A program made the position numbers and the translations under genes. The notes under the pieces were generated by a model, which did no database searches, was not told the origin of the DNA, and worked only from the letters and a program-made list of their open reading frames with translations. From Linepithema humile (lineage: Eukaryota > Arthropoda > Insecta > Hymenoptera > Formicidae): DNA of 64,000 bases. Shown one piece after another: positions 29,011-44,000 of the stretch; position 1 is the stretch's first letter, and each line of letters starts with the position of its first letter. The stretch is taken from the NCBI RefSeq assembly GCF_040581485.1, contig NC_090134.1:21227698-21291697 (forward strand), given 5' to 3'.

Positions 29011-32000
29011 GATCTCGTAACCTTTTGTGAATACGAAGGTGAACCTCATGAACGAACCCTTCATGAATGTCGCACGTCCACTGCAAACACGGGCATCGGC
29101 TAGAGGTCGGCTGGCGCAAATTAAATTACGAGGCGTCGCTGAAACGGTGCGGATCTAATTGAAGACGAGAGAATTTACGACCTTGATTCAAAAATCAATA
29201 CTCAAGTGCAGAACGCTTACACTTATGCATAAACCGCGAGAACTCGGTCGTGAGATGTGTGTGCGTAACGAGAAAAAAAAGGTGCCTCTCTGTTTTCGCA
29301 TTTAATTATTAAAAAAAACATAATTATGAACGCGCAAAATTTTCATAATATTTTAATTAGCTTAAATAAAGCCTGCTAATTTTCATTACAGCTTATTTGC
29401 AATGTCGGTCAATTTCCATGCGTAAACGCACACGCGATATTAACGTTATTTGCTCACGGCTAAGCCTTGTCACGTATGTCCAGAATTCGTTTAATCCGCT
29501 TTGCGTTAGGAAAGAGGAACGCGGATGAAGCGCTTTCTGCTAAAATATCGCGACTGAAAAAATGCAGAGCGCAAAAAAAATTTTTTTCGAAACGACGGCA
29601 TTAGCTCCGGATTACGAAAGAATATTTGTCAAAATCTTGTTGCTGAAGAAGGGGGAAAAAAAAATGGCGAGGGAAAATTAATCTCGCTTCCGCGTGCATT
29701 AAATACACGTCAAATAGCTTTATGATCGCTATGTATGATACTGGATGTAATACTATGCCGAGCGAAAGTCATTATGCAAAAGTGTCAGGCTTCCCCCGCT
29801 TGAAAAGGATGCAAAGCACCTCGGAAGTTCCGCGCGATTTTATTGCGTCGAAACTTGAATCGGCTTTAAGTTCCTCTCTCGGGTGACGCGACGACGTCGG
29901 GCGTCGCAGGCAGGAAGGAGTAAACGAGGATAAACGATCGGCGCGCAGACACGCTAGAGTCTGCGGGAGAAGAAAATAAAACAGGGGGAAAAAAAAAAAA
30001 CCGAAGAAAGAAATCGCATCGCCGATAGAAACAGTCCTGAGGCTAAATGCTGTCCTCTCTGGTTCTCGACAGAAATCGAGGAACCGCTCGCGGGAGTTCG
30101 ACCTTTCAATCGATACGTTACTAGAGAACGGGACTTGGGAGACGTTTAGCCCCGACACCCTGTCAGGAGATCGTATCTTCAGGGTAAGGACACCTTGGCA
30201 CGTAAAATAGGCGCCTGGCGCGGCGCGCGCGCGCGCGCCTTTCGCGAGCATATACATTTATATATTATATATACATAGCTCTTGTGTACTTATGCTATAA
30301 TTTAATTATGCGGGACTGGCCCGAAACTTATAATTTCTGCGCGAGCTGTATGCGTTGGTTCGTCAGTGCTTTTATTCCGACTGTACGATTTATATAACCA
30401 TGTGTCTGTGATCATATATCATTTTTTTTTTTTTTTTACGCTACCGCTGCCCGTCGATAGGAGGGCCACACGCATTTAATTCGCACTTTGATTGGTCGTG
30501 CGTTGATAGCCAGTTGATTTGTTAACTATAACACTTGAGTAGCAGAGCTTTAGTCTGTAATTGGGAGACGCTCGGTGTCCTCCGCGCGACCACTCAAGGA
30601 TTAATTGAATGTCTTGTCCTATTTTGCACACACAACATTCTCTTTATCTATTACGTGTACATATATTTATATAATTCTTCATATATTCTTGGATGCGTCC
30701 CTTCTTCAATCCCGCGCCTCCCTTTCTCTCTGTCTCTGTCCATCTTCCTTTCGTAATCCTTTCTCTGTATTTGATAATTCGTACCTCTCTTGTGCTCGTC
30801 TATGTATATTGTGCTCCTGAATGTTGTCTTATCAAGGCTGCCGCCTGAGAATGTTCCGTTATCTTATCACTACTAATGGTTGCACCATCCAGGATCTTGA
30901 TGCGAATATCAAGGATATCGGTTTCGCCTGGGAATTTTCTGCAGAATCCCGGCTTAGCACGGGTCATTTGCGCACCATTGTTACTCTGGAGAGACGCGGA
31001 ATACTCATTTTCCCAGGATCGCGTTAACATCTGCGAGGAGATGCGATCGAGGAATGCTCGTTTCCGCGTATTAAACGTAAAGTTAGAGGGAAATACAGCA
31101 AGCGCGATCGCGTCCGAGCATCGCGAGCGACTCGATATATGCATCTCGAGCATCACGCGAGTTTGAAATCGCAAACAACGCAGTTTCAACGTGAAAATGC
31201 GTGCCGCGTAAAACAACGCGCTGAAAGAGATATCGAGATGCGAGTTTCCGTGCGAGACGAGCCGGACGAGTGATTAGTCAAATTTATTGCGTCTCGGTCC
31301 GGCGTTTTTCCGCGCGACGTCTGGAAGACACGCGCGCAAAAAGAAAAAAGAAACTGTAATGGAAACAATAATGGAACGCATCGTCGTTGGCGCAGAAACG
31401 TGCGAGACGGCGTACGCGGAGAAAAATGTTCGCTCGGAAAGGAGACTGCCGGCGGTGGAGACAGCGGAAAGTAATGCATAGACAGCCATATTTTTTCCGT
31501 ATACGCCGGACTCACCATATTGCTGAAGATAGCATGCGAATGCACTCACGGAGACGTGATTCTCTATACGTAGCACAGCAGTTTTCGTTTCGTTCGGCTA
31601 CTACTACTCTCTCTCTCTCTTTCCCTTTCAACGTGTCACGGCGAGCGCGATCTTGCTTGAGACTGATCGGCACGCGGCAGATAGATCGGAGGAGAACGCT
31701 GCATTTTATTATCACGAAGGTCTTGGCTCTTTTTCAATGTACCGCATGCGGATTATGTGAATGCCAGTTTATACTTCGTTTGTACTTCGAAAGCTCGCTG
31801 TTTTGTGACACCGTGACGGATCGTAATCGCGCGTTTCGCGAGCATAAGTAAAGGATTGCAGCGAAATATCGTTTGTTCGAAGAGAGAACTTTTTTTTTTT
31901 CAATTTTTTCTATGAAAGTACTTGAAAGTCATTTTCGCGATTTTAGAAATTATTCTGTTAAACAGCTAGTCGTTGCCTAACACGTCGATTTTATTTACAA

Positions 32001-35000
32001 CGTTCTGTCTATACAGCTATAGATTATACTAACATTATTTTCATGCAACGTGAACTTGCTCCATATTAGATGGGTTTGCCGTAACGCAATGACGGATAGA
32101 TAATGATTGAAATTTTCGTTAGGTTTTCGCGCATGATCAAGACATCGGTGACAACGGAAGGATCGAGTACAGCATCAAGGCCGGTCGAGGAAAGGGCAAG
32201 TTTAAAATTCATCCTACCACGGGATTGGTTTATTCTCAGCGTGAATTCGAGGCTGGTCAGGAATACGAATTAATAGTGAGTAGTGTATTCACAAACAATT
32301 TTCTTTATCAAAAGAAGAAGCCGTAATTTGATCAAAGTAGATTTTATTTGAGGCTTAATCATCGGAAAAGCCACACGTGCGAGATAATATTTGCTGATAT
32401 TCAATGCGAATTTTATGAACTATGCTGAAGATTAATGTTCCATAAAGAAAAAAAATAGAAATTTGAGCAGAAAAATAAAATAGTGAATGCCTGATGTAGC
32501 ATAATCAGTAACTTTTCCTTCTTATTATTCTTATAAAATTGTATTAAATTGTATGGTACTTGACGTATAGAAGAAGAATGAAGGAAGAAGAAATTGGAGT
32601 AAATTTGCATCATATTACGCAAATTATATCACATTGCATTCTAGATTCTGACTTTATAATGCAGCATATTCATGCCAGCATTCCTATGATGTAAACTCGA
32701 TTTGAATCGGAACTTCCACGTGTGCTTATATATTCTATAGATACGAGCGGCCGATCACGGCGAACCTCAGCGTCACGAGACCACTCGAGTTTCCGTTCAA
32801 GTTCAAGAGGCGCCGAAGGAATCGAAGAACCCTCCGGTGTTCAAGACAAATAATCAAAGCGTGAAAGTCACGGAGAGCGACGAGGCCGGCTTTTTGGTCG
32901 CTCTTGTGCAAGCCAGTGACAAAGACGGCGATTCTCTGCGGTACGACATTTTAGGTAAGAAGCCGCACATTTTTCATACACAAACCAGAAAACATTGCAT
33001 TCTTTATCAAATTTGTATCAAAGTACATCTATTTTCAAAATTTGTCTTTTAATTTTTCGAAACGACAGCCGAGTAAAAATGAATATTTTTCTCTTTCTAA
33101 AAATGTACCAGATGTATCACAAAATTTTCTTATTTCAATTATAAAAGCAATACGCTAGAATATGCAGCGAGCGAAGGAAGTTACTTAATTTCTACCGGCG
33201 CGCCGTCGTAATTTTTAGATGGCGACAAGCGCGATGAATTCTTCATCGGCCGCGACAACGGCAACGTGCTGCTGGCCAAGAGTCTCGACTGGGAAACCCA
33301 AAACTTTTACAATCTCACTATCAGCGTAACGGACGGCGTGCACACGGCGCTGACGCAGCTGCTCGTTACCGTGATCGACATCAATGATCATCGGCCGGAG
33401 TTCACCGAGAGCACGTATCGCGTGGACATCTCGGAGAACGTGGAGAAAGGCGAGAAAATTCTGCAACTGCACGCGACCGACGACGACGAGGACAAGAAGG
33501 TCTTCTACAGTCTGCACGCGGCGCAGACCCAGGCCTCCCTCGAGATCTTCCACGTGGACTCGGTGCTAGGCTCGATCACGTTGAACGAGCCGCTCGATCG
33601 GGAGGCCATCGAGGAGCACGTGCTGACGGTGATGGTCAAGGATCAAGGCACGCCGGCCAAGCGCAACTACGCCCGAGTGATCGTCACCGTGCACGATCAC
33701 AACGATCACATGCCCGAGTTCATCAGCGAGATTATTCAGGGCAAGGTGTACGAGACCTCGCCGATTGGCGCGGCGGTGGTGCAGGTGTGCGCGATCGATC
33801 GGGACCGCGGTGAGAACGCCAGGATTACGTACTCGATCACGTCTGGCAACGTCGGCAACGTGTTCGCCATTGACCCCGAGCTGGGTTTCATCCGCGTCGC
33901 TCGCGAGCTCGATCTCAGCGTCTCGTCCGAGTACATTCTCCTCGTGAAAGCGACCGATCACGGCTCGCCCGCGCTGTCCAACACCGTGCCGGTGCACATG
34001 ATGGTGACGATGGCCGACAACGCGCCGCCGCGTTTCATTCAGAAGGAGCTGTCCGCGGAGATATACGAGAATCAGCAGCTGGGCACGTACGTGAAGCACG
34101 TCGAGGCGAGGAGCACGTCGTCGTTGCAGTTCGAGATTGTGCAAGGCAATCGCGACGACACGTTCTTCGTGAATCCGAGCACCGGCGTGATCGTTATCAA
34201 GAATCAGTTGGATTACGAGAAGACCAAGTTCTACAATCTGACAGTGTCGGCGACGAATATGGCCGGTTCATCGGCCAGCTGCAACGTCATTGTCCACGTG
34301 CTTGATAGGAACGACAACCCTCCGCGCTTTCTGCAGGCGCTGTACAGCGGCGAGATCAGCGAAGGTGCCAGCATCGGTTCCCTCGTGCTCACCAACACCA
34401 GCGCGCCGCTGGTCATCAAGGCCGAGGACGCGGACTCCGAATTGAACGCCCTTCTCAATTACGACATCGTCGAGGACCTACCGCGAAAGTATTTCCACAT
34501 AGACTCCAGCACCGGTGCCATCCGCACGGTCATGGTGCTCGATCACGAGACGATACCCATGTTCTCGTTTCACGTGAAGGTCTCGGATCTAGGCAAGCCG
34601 AAGCTCTCGTCCGAAACCACCGCCAAAGTCATGATAGCCGTGACGGATGTCAACGACTGTCCGCCCGAATTCACGAAATCCGGTTACAACGTCACGCTTC
34701 TGCAGCCAACGTATAAGAATGTCGCCGTTATTCGTGTGAACGCCGTGGATCCTGACAGCTCCGAGGGAACCGCGTTGAGGTATGTGCTGTAAAGATGTCT
34801 CGACATGTTTTTGGCTGTCAAGATTTTTAGTTTCACTTTGACTTTTATATTTTAGATCTTGTGTGGTAAATGTTGTACGCGTATAAGTCGCAAAAAGGAA
34901 TTCGTAAACTATTCGTAAAAATTGATTTTGTGACGCATTTTATGTTTATTTAGATATGACATTATCGACGGGAATAAGGCTCACATCTTTGATATAGATG

Positions 35001-38000
35001 CCCAAAGCGGCATCATAACGGTCCACAATCCGGATCGTTTGAAAAAGAGCTATCGCCTCGACGTACGAGTTTCGGATGGCAAGTACTCGAACGTGGCGCA
35101 GGTGAACGTGATGGTGGAGAAATCGGAAAATTCCGGTTTAATCTTCCAGAAAAACGTTTACGAGGGTGCCATTCTGGAGAACTCGACGAAAATTACGACC
35201 GTAGTGGTGGTGAACGTTCTCGGTAGCTCGTTGAATGAGCACATTGTCTTCAGCATTCTTAATCCCACCGATATGTTCGTAATCGGGCCAACTTCCGGCG
35301 CGATCAGAACCACCGGCATACGATTCGATCGAGAAGCGTGCGATCACTACGAATTAATCATCGAGGCGAAAAGTCACCCGCCGAACCGAGAGAAGCCCAG
35401 AGTGGCTCACGTTATAGTGAACGTCACTATACTCGATATCAACGACAATTGTCCAATGTTCGTTAATCTACCTTACTACGCTGTCGTGTCCGTCGACGCT
35501 CAAAAAGGCGATGTCATTACGAAGGTAGAGTGAATTTCTCTTTAATATATACGAAAATGATACATTCAAAATTATTATTCTTTCCAACTTGAATTCTGTA
35601 CATGAATTTGAAGTATCTCGCGCTTGTCATTCAGGTTCACGCGATAGATATGGATAGCGGCGATAACGGCGAGGTGAGATACGAATTGAAGAAAGGTCAC
35701 GGTGAACTGTTCAAGGTGGAACGGAAAACTGGCGAAATATCGTTGAAGCAAAATCTCGAGGGCCACAATCGCGAGTATCAGCTTACGATCGCCGCGTACG
35801 ACGGCGGTGAGTTTGTTAAATGCAAAGTCAATAACTCGCTTTCCGCTTGATCTCGTTTTAAATGAGCTTCTAAATATGATTGCAGGAATAACGCCTTGCT
35901 CCATTGAGGTGCCAGTCAACGTGAAGGTGATAGATCGCTCGATGCCGGTATTTGACAAGCAATTCTACACGGATAGCGTGCTCGAGAGTATAGAAGTTCA
36001 TTCACCTCTTGCGTTATCCATTCAAGCTGAGTCACCTTTGAATCGCAAACTCATATACAGCATTACTAAGGGCAACGATTTTGAGGAGTTTGCTCTGGAC
36101 TTTAACACGGGTAAGTGAAATACGCAATAAATTTCTGCCTGCATGCATTATCAGACGACAGACGTAAATTTTATATTAGAAAATGATTTTCTGTGAAACA
36201 TTGCGTAAAAATTGTATGGTACAGTAAAAAAAGTGGTAGAAACGTATAAGAATTGGCGATATTGTTTTCTATTAGTTCCGTAGCAAAAATATCATAAACT
36301 GATATTGTTCGAAAAATACAAAACGCGTTTTATTGCAGTATCCAAATATTGTTTTTTGATTAAAAACACGTAAAAGTTAAATTTTTTTTAATGAATATGG
36401 CGTTCAGATCTGAATAAAATATTTTCCATTTTTATTCACAACTTGGCTATGGGACTCACACTATTCAACTACATGGAAAGGTTTCTTGTGATATATTGCT
36501 AGTCTGGGTATAATATACTTAGTGAACTTATCAGTTTTGCTGCATTATGGTAGTTGGTTACTAAGTTTTAATTGCATAACAGTATTGATCAATTGGGGAT
36601 CAAAATAGGGAAGTCGATGAACATATTTCTGATCTATAATAAAATTTCAGTTATTGAAAATATTTATTGTTAAAAAATTCAAATCAATCAAGCGCCGATT
36701 CTGAGTTCTATTTTATCATTCATTTTTTTCCTCTATTGTTGGCTTTCTAGTTGAGTTGAGTACATATATTTTCCGGTTATATATTTTTAGTGGCTGTCCG
36801 TATTCACGTTTATTTTTCATAGTAGATCATTTAGTTGTGTTCGAATCATGATACTTGTTTCATATGTATCTATTACGACCGCTTGTATGAAAACTAGAGA
36901 TTAAAGTTTTGTTGTATCTCCCTGTTTCGCAGCCCCCGACAGTAACAATGGTCCTTGTGAGTATAAAAAAAAAAATTCTAGTTCTATCGGTCTGTACTGT
37001 GTGGCTGCGCTATTGTTGCACACTGCTCTGTGTTCATGCACGATGTAATATCATAGGCAAATCGCTGCAGTTGGGTTGAACGGATTGAAACAATGCGCGA
37101 GCAACGAATTTCAATTTGGATAAATTTGAGAGTCAATAACTAAAATCGAGAACGGCTTGCGTTTCGACTTGATAACATCGGATGCAATGTAGAACTTTCA
37201 GATTCGAATTTCTCGCTTGCTTCTAATTCTGAGGGACGTTTTGTATAATTTTTGTGAAATCCGAATTCGGAGATATCTCGTAAACATCTCTCAAAGAACG
37301 ACATCACTTAGATTCACATTTAGAGAGTCGATTCTTATTCTCGCACTACGCACAATGTGAAATTATTTTTAATTTTTACATAAGAATGTAATTAACCGTT
37401 TGGAATATGTGTACGCTTATTAATTTCTGCAGTGTTTGATTGCATTCCCAATTAACATTTTTATCGATGCAAATTATTCAATTATCTTGTCAATTACCAT
37501 AACAATACACTGAAATGTATAACTGCCTATTTCCTCTTATATATATATATATATACATCTATCTTTGTCGTTATGATCTCCTTATTCATTTCACAAATTA
37601 GATAAATATAATATTACTGCAAACACAAGTGTATCGATTATCTTTATAAAATTTACATAAGATATATTTGATCAGATTTTCCAAATTATATTTGATGTAT
37701 TTATTTTTACGTTCATTTTATGTTAAATAATTTTATCATTTTACACATAATATTTTAATTAAATGCACTAATCGTGATATACGGGGAAAGGACGCTTCGA
37801 GCTATGAATGTTGGCTTATGAAGAAGCTTGTTGCACGTTGATAGGGGAGTTTTTTTAGTTTCTCTAATTTAAAAAAATAACACATGTGCTTTTGCTCTTT
37901 GACAATCCACTTTAATCTTATTCACCATATTTCACGAAATTAATCTTGTTTTTACTCCCCGTTTTTCTACGATCATAATCTAGGCGTGTCTCGTTAAATT

Positions 38001-41000
38001 ATAATCGTGATGAAACCACACGAACTATAACTTGAAGCACTATAGCTACTTACACGCACCATCCGTGCGAGACCTCCGCTCGAGACACATCATAAATATT
38101 TCGCCTGTATGTGAACGCACTGGCCACCCATTTTCATTTTCTTCACGAGATTTCAATAGCTTTGACCCGCTCGCATGACATGTCTGCATCTTACGTAAGA
38201 CCATTATTCCATTTTTATATTATTGCAATTTTTCTCCAAAGAAAGTGTACATTCCAAAGTTTTAAGCCTATCAAATAATATAAGATTCTAGGGCATAAAA
38301 ATAAATAACATGTACATTGTAACATTCTAAATCATTTCTTTCTATAAAATATAAGATTTTAACAATGTACATTTTATTCACTTTTATGCTTTAGAATCTT
38401 ACATTATATCATTTGGCAGATCTAGAACTTTATCAAAATGCATTAAAATCTTATATTTTAGAATTCTACATCTTTTTTTTTGTTTAAGTAAAATATACAT
38501 TTTATTTATTTTTATGCCTTATAACGTTATATTATAACATTAAGTTAGAACTTTAAAATGTACATTTTCTTTACTGCGATGAATTAAAATCTTATATTTT
38601 AAATAAAGAAATTGTTTAGAATTCTAAAATATAAGATTTTAATGCATCGTAGTAAAGTTCTAGGTCTGCCAAGTGATATGATATAAGATTCTAAGGCATA
38701 AAAATAAATAAAATATACAATATCCGTGTGTACATTTTATTTATTTTTATGTCTTAGAACGCTTTAGAATCTTGTATTATACCATTTGGTAGGTCTAAAA
38801 CTATACTACGATGCATTAAAATCTTATATTTTAGAATTCTAAACCATTTCTTTGTTTAAAATATAAAATTTCAATGCATCACAATGAAGAAAATGTACAT
38901 TTTAAAATCCTAACCTAATTAATGTGTTATGATATAACGTTATAAGGCATAAAAATGAATTAAATGTATATTCAAACATTCTAAATCATTTCTTTCTTTA
39001 AAATATAAGATTTCAATGCATTGTAGTAATGTTCTAAGCCTGTCAAATGATATAATACAAGATTCTAAAGCATAAAAATACATAAAATGTACATTGTAAG
39101 GTGCAGGCATATCGCAATAGCATTGGCAAATCATTCATGGGATCTCGATGTTTTATATAAACATGATTATTACGTCACTGGAGTCAGTAATCTTCAGTGT
39201 CTACGAATCCGTTGAACTATAATTTCGCATAAGTTTTACATATAAATTTATGTTATTTTGAATTGGCTAGAAAAAAATTTCAGTGATCACGGTTTTAATG
39301 ATACAAAAATTGCATAAATTATTGTACATTAATTTTCTTACGCGCACTCACTTCATCGTTCTCAAAAGAAACATGTCAATTCTTTTAACGGATACGTGGA
39401 CACTCCGCTGCATTGTGCTTTGGGTCTACAATCTTTTCTTCGTATACATTAGGTGTAATCTATGTGGTGGATGAACTGGATTATGAACAAAAGAAGCAGT
39501 ACGAACTGACCGTACGCGCCACTGACAGCGTGTCAGGCGTTTACGCGGAGGTGCTCGTCAGTATTCTCGTCCTGGACGTAAACGACTGTCCGCCCGAATT
39601 CACGCAGGATTCCTACAACATTTCGGTGTCGGAAGCAGCGCCTTTTGGAACCTCCGTTTTACGAGTGAGCTCAAGGGACAATGACACAGGTAAATGCGCT
39701 GTTAATTTTGAACGTTGAGTTTGAAATACATTTGTCTGGAAAGAAAACTTTCATATTTGCATTTCCACAGGCATAAATCAACAGGTGCGTTATGCCATTC
39801 AAAACGACACGGAGAACAGCACGGATCTCTTTCACATCGATCCCGATGAGGGCATAATATTTCTCAAGCGATCCTTGGACCACGAGACTCACGAGTCCCA
39901 TCATTTCACGGTGATCGCCATGGATCGCGGCGTGCCAAGTCTCTCGAGCACAGCGCACGTCTGGGTGAGCGTGATCGACATGAACGACAATCCACCCAAA
40001 TTCGAGCAGCCGTCGTATACCTGCTTCCTGTCGGAGCACGCCGAGCGCGGCCAATTTGTGACAGTAGTATCGGCCAGCGATCCCGATTACGTCGACGAGA
40101 AGCTAACATACACCATCGTGGGCGGCAACGAGCAGCAGACGTACAACATCGATCAATCGACCGGCGTTATCTCGCTGATAAACATGCAGAACTTCGGCGA
40201 GCAGAAGCTCAGCATGCTCAACGTCTCCGTTACTGACGGCGTCTACACCAGCTTTACTCGTGTGAAAATCGAAATCTTACCGGCAAACCGGCACAATCCA
40301 AAGTTCACAAATCCGGTGGTCGAGGTGGTCGTATTGGAGAACCAGTTGCCCGGTAGACTAGTGACCAACGTGCTGGCCATGGACGAGGACTTCGGCGAGT
40401 ACGGCACGGTGACGTATACGATAATGTCGGAGATGATGAAGGAGGTGTTCGACATAAACAAGCACACTGGCGAGATCGTGACGCGCAAGAAGCTCGATCG
40501 GGAGCAGCAGAAGCGTTACGAGATACCGGTTATGGCGATGGACGGCGGCGGCAGGCTCGGATTCGTGATGGTGCGAGTGAAGGTCGGCGACGAGAACGAC
40601 AATGCGCCGGTGTTCAGTATCAGAGAGTACAAAGCGACTATTCAGGGCAACTTGTCTCTGAATGCAGTCTTTTTGAAAGTTAAGGCGCAGGATGCGGACG
40701 AGGACGAGGCGGCCAAGATTGTTTACTCGATTTACGAGCCGCAAACGTCACCGGCCCGGTCTCTGTTCGGCATTAATTCGGACACGGGCGCGCTTTATTT
40801 GCAGAAGAGCGCTGTGCCGTGGGGTAAGGAAAAAACATATACTTCAATATTTACGTATAGTGTTAATTTTGTGAGTAAAATAAATTTTAAGATTAATTTG
40901 AGTGACATCGCGAGTGAATATTTGTGTTATTTTTCAGAAAACCAATTGTTTGAGTTCTTTATTCGCGCGGAGGACAAAGGCATGACTACGCACCACGCCG

Positions 41001-44000
41001 ATGTACCGCTCAGCATTTACATAATGGGTCCGCAGGACATTCCTCCTTTGTTCGAGCGAAAGGAAGATAAATTCTTTATAAGAGAGGACTCTGCCGTCGG
41101 TACGCCGATCACGAAACTCAAAACCGTCACTAATAGCACTGTGACATATCGTATAGTATCCGGCGACGAGGATAATCCGCTTTTCACGATCAATTCTCAC
41201 GGCCAGATCACATTGGCGAGACCGTTGGACCGAGAGTTGAAAGACAGCCATCTGATCGGTGTTCTCGCCGAAACGGATTCCAGTCCGCCGCTCACGGCAC
41301 TCGCCGAGATTTCCCTTCAGGTGCAGGACGAGAACGATCACGCGCCGAAATTCGAGAGTAATCCATACGCGATCAATTTGGCTGAAAACATCGAAGAGGG
41401 AACGTCTATATTGAAAGTCATTGCGCACGATAAGGATCTCGGCAGTAACGGCGAAGTGCGTTACTCCTTTGGATCCGACATTGGCGAATTGGCGAATGTA
41501 TTCACGGTGGATCCTTACACCGGTTGGATCTCGACATTGGTGCAGCTCGATAAGGAGAAGCAGCCGGAATATAAATTTCAGGTGATTGTGACGCTAAATG
41601 AGTATTCTAAATGACTTGAAAAAAATATATTAGGCAATTATATTAATATAATATTCTTTTCAGGTGGTCGCCACTGACAATGGAAATCCGAAGCACTTCG
41701 CGAGAACGTCCGTGCACGTCAAGCTAAAGGACTATAACGACAACGCGCCCGCATTCGTCGACGATCGTTACGAGGCAACGGTGAACGAGGATGCTCTACC
41801 CGGGACGGTTGTGGTAAAATTGGTTACTGTCGATAAAGACTCGGACGTCAACACGCCGATAGAATTTTACATCACGTCCGGCGATCCTAGATCGCAGTTT
41901 CAAATCAGATCTACCGGCGAGGTGTACGTGGCGAAATCCTTGGACAGAGAAACGATCGATCGCTACGAGCTAGAGATCGTTGGTACCGACGGGAAATACG
42001 TATTCGAGACGAAAGTGACGGTGCAAATTTTAGACGTCAACGACAATCCACCGTACTGTCTGAGATATCGCTACAGAGAGATACTTTCCGAAGGCTCGCA
42101 TCCTGGCGCCTACGTTCTGACCGTATTGGCCACCGATTACGACGACGAGCCGAACGCTAAACTGCGATTCTACCTAACCGGCGACAATAACGACAAGTTC
42201 TCGTTGGATAAAGAAACAGGCGTGCTGAAAACCGTCGGACAACTGGATCGAGAGACCCAAGCGAAGTATTCTCTGACGGCGCACGTGCAGGACCGGGACA
42301 AGCCGACCTGGGAGTGCTCGTCGCAGCTGGAGATTCTTATCTCCGATCTTAATGACAACGCGCCGAAATTCACGATGCAAACTTACAGCAGTACGCTGCC
42401 CGAGGACGTGGAGATCGGCACGCTGGTGACAAAAGTGCACGCCACGGACGACGATATCGGCATCAATCGAAAGATCAGATACGAGTTCATCGATTCGGCG
42501 GACGGCCATTTCCTCATCGCGGCGGACAGCGGGATAATTACGCTGGCCAAGCCGCTGGACAGAGAAACCAAGGCTATATACAACGTGAGCATTCAAGCGC
42601 TCGATCAGGGCACCCCGCAGCTGATGGGCGTCGCCTCGCTCATCGTTAACGTGCAGGATATCAACGACAATCCGCCGGAGTTCGCTTCCAAGATGTACTT
42701 CGCGAAAGTGCCGGAGATCTATGCGGTCGGCACCGAGGTGGCTCGGGTGCTCGCCACCTCCAAGGACACGGGGGTGAATGCCGATATATATTATTCGATC
42801 ATCGGCGGCAATGAGCACAAGAAGTTCCAGATCGACGCCAAGACAGGCGTCGTGGCCATCGCCGAACAGCTGGATTACGAGCGGGCTCGCGATTACATCC
42901 TTACGATCCAAGCTGTCGACGGAGGCATTCCGCCGCTGAGCAATCACGCCACTGTCAATATCACTATCACCGACAGCAACGACAACGCGCCGATCTTTAG
43001 CGAGGTTTCGTACAGGGCTTTCGTGAGGGAAGATGCGAAAATCGAGGAGAAAGTTACGCAGGTGAGCTCCTAGCTGAAACAATTATTTTGTGGTCATTAA
43101 TTTTAGAATTAATCATTTCAGAGAGTCATTTTTCTAATACAACAAACACTTTTCAAACGCTCAGAATTGAACATTTTTTTAAACTGTTGAAATTCAGTGA
43201 AAAATCAGACAAAAAATTAAAATTTGTTTGCACTCTCACGTGCATTTTTTGAAAATTTTTTATCTTTACACTTCTGAGCCTTAAAAATGACCACCTTGTT
43301 TGTACCTTAAAGTTACGAATTTTAACACTCTTCTACAGTTTGATAAAAAAAAATGTTCTCGATAAGTGCCGAAAACTATAATATTTTGCTTGATTTTGAG
43401 CATCTGAAAAGTATTTCCTATTTTTTGTGCTGTACAATTATAAATAATTATTGATAAGAAATTAATAAAAATTAATTTCACATAAGCAATACATCTTAAT
43501 ACAAAAATATTTCATTTTATCAATGTTTCAGGTGTTCGCAAACGACTTGGACAGCGGGGAGAACAGTAACGTGTCGTATTTTATAGAACGTGGCGACAGA
43601 CAGAAACAGTTCTCCATCGATGTGAAAACCGGACAGATAACTGTCGCGGCGCCGCTAGATCGAGAAGAAGTTAGTGTCGAACACTTTTAAATGTAAGCTT
43701 AAGCCAGATACTCCGCATTTCTACATACTTCTACTTTCTCTTTCAGATTGCAAATTACATGCTGGAAGTGCACGCGCGTGACAACGGCGTGCCGATGCTG
43801 TCGAACTTCGTAATGGTGAATATCGAGATTCTGGATGCGAACGACAATCCGCCATTATTCGCCCGGACAAATTACACGGCAGTTGTGCAAGAGGACAAGC
43901 CGCTCGGCCACACGATCCTGCAATTCGTGGTTACCGACGCGGACATCGAGCCGAACGCCGACCCTTACACCTTCGATTTTCGCTCCGGAAACGAGGGCGA

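Noticed and set aside
42174..43082. Minus-strand open frame of 302 codons
   Set aside because: It lies antisense to kug cadherin repeats and is an effect of their codon bias. The same applies to 33566-34144 and 44716-45648.
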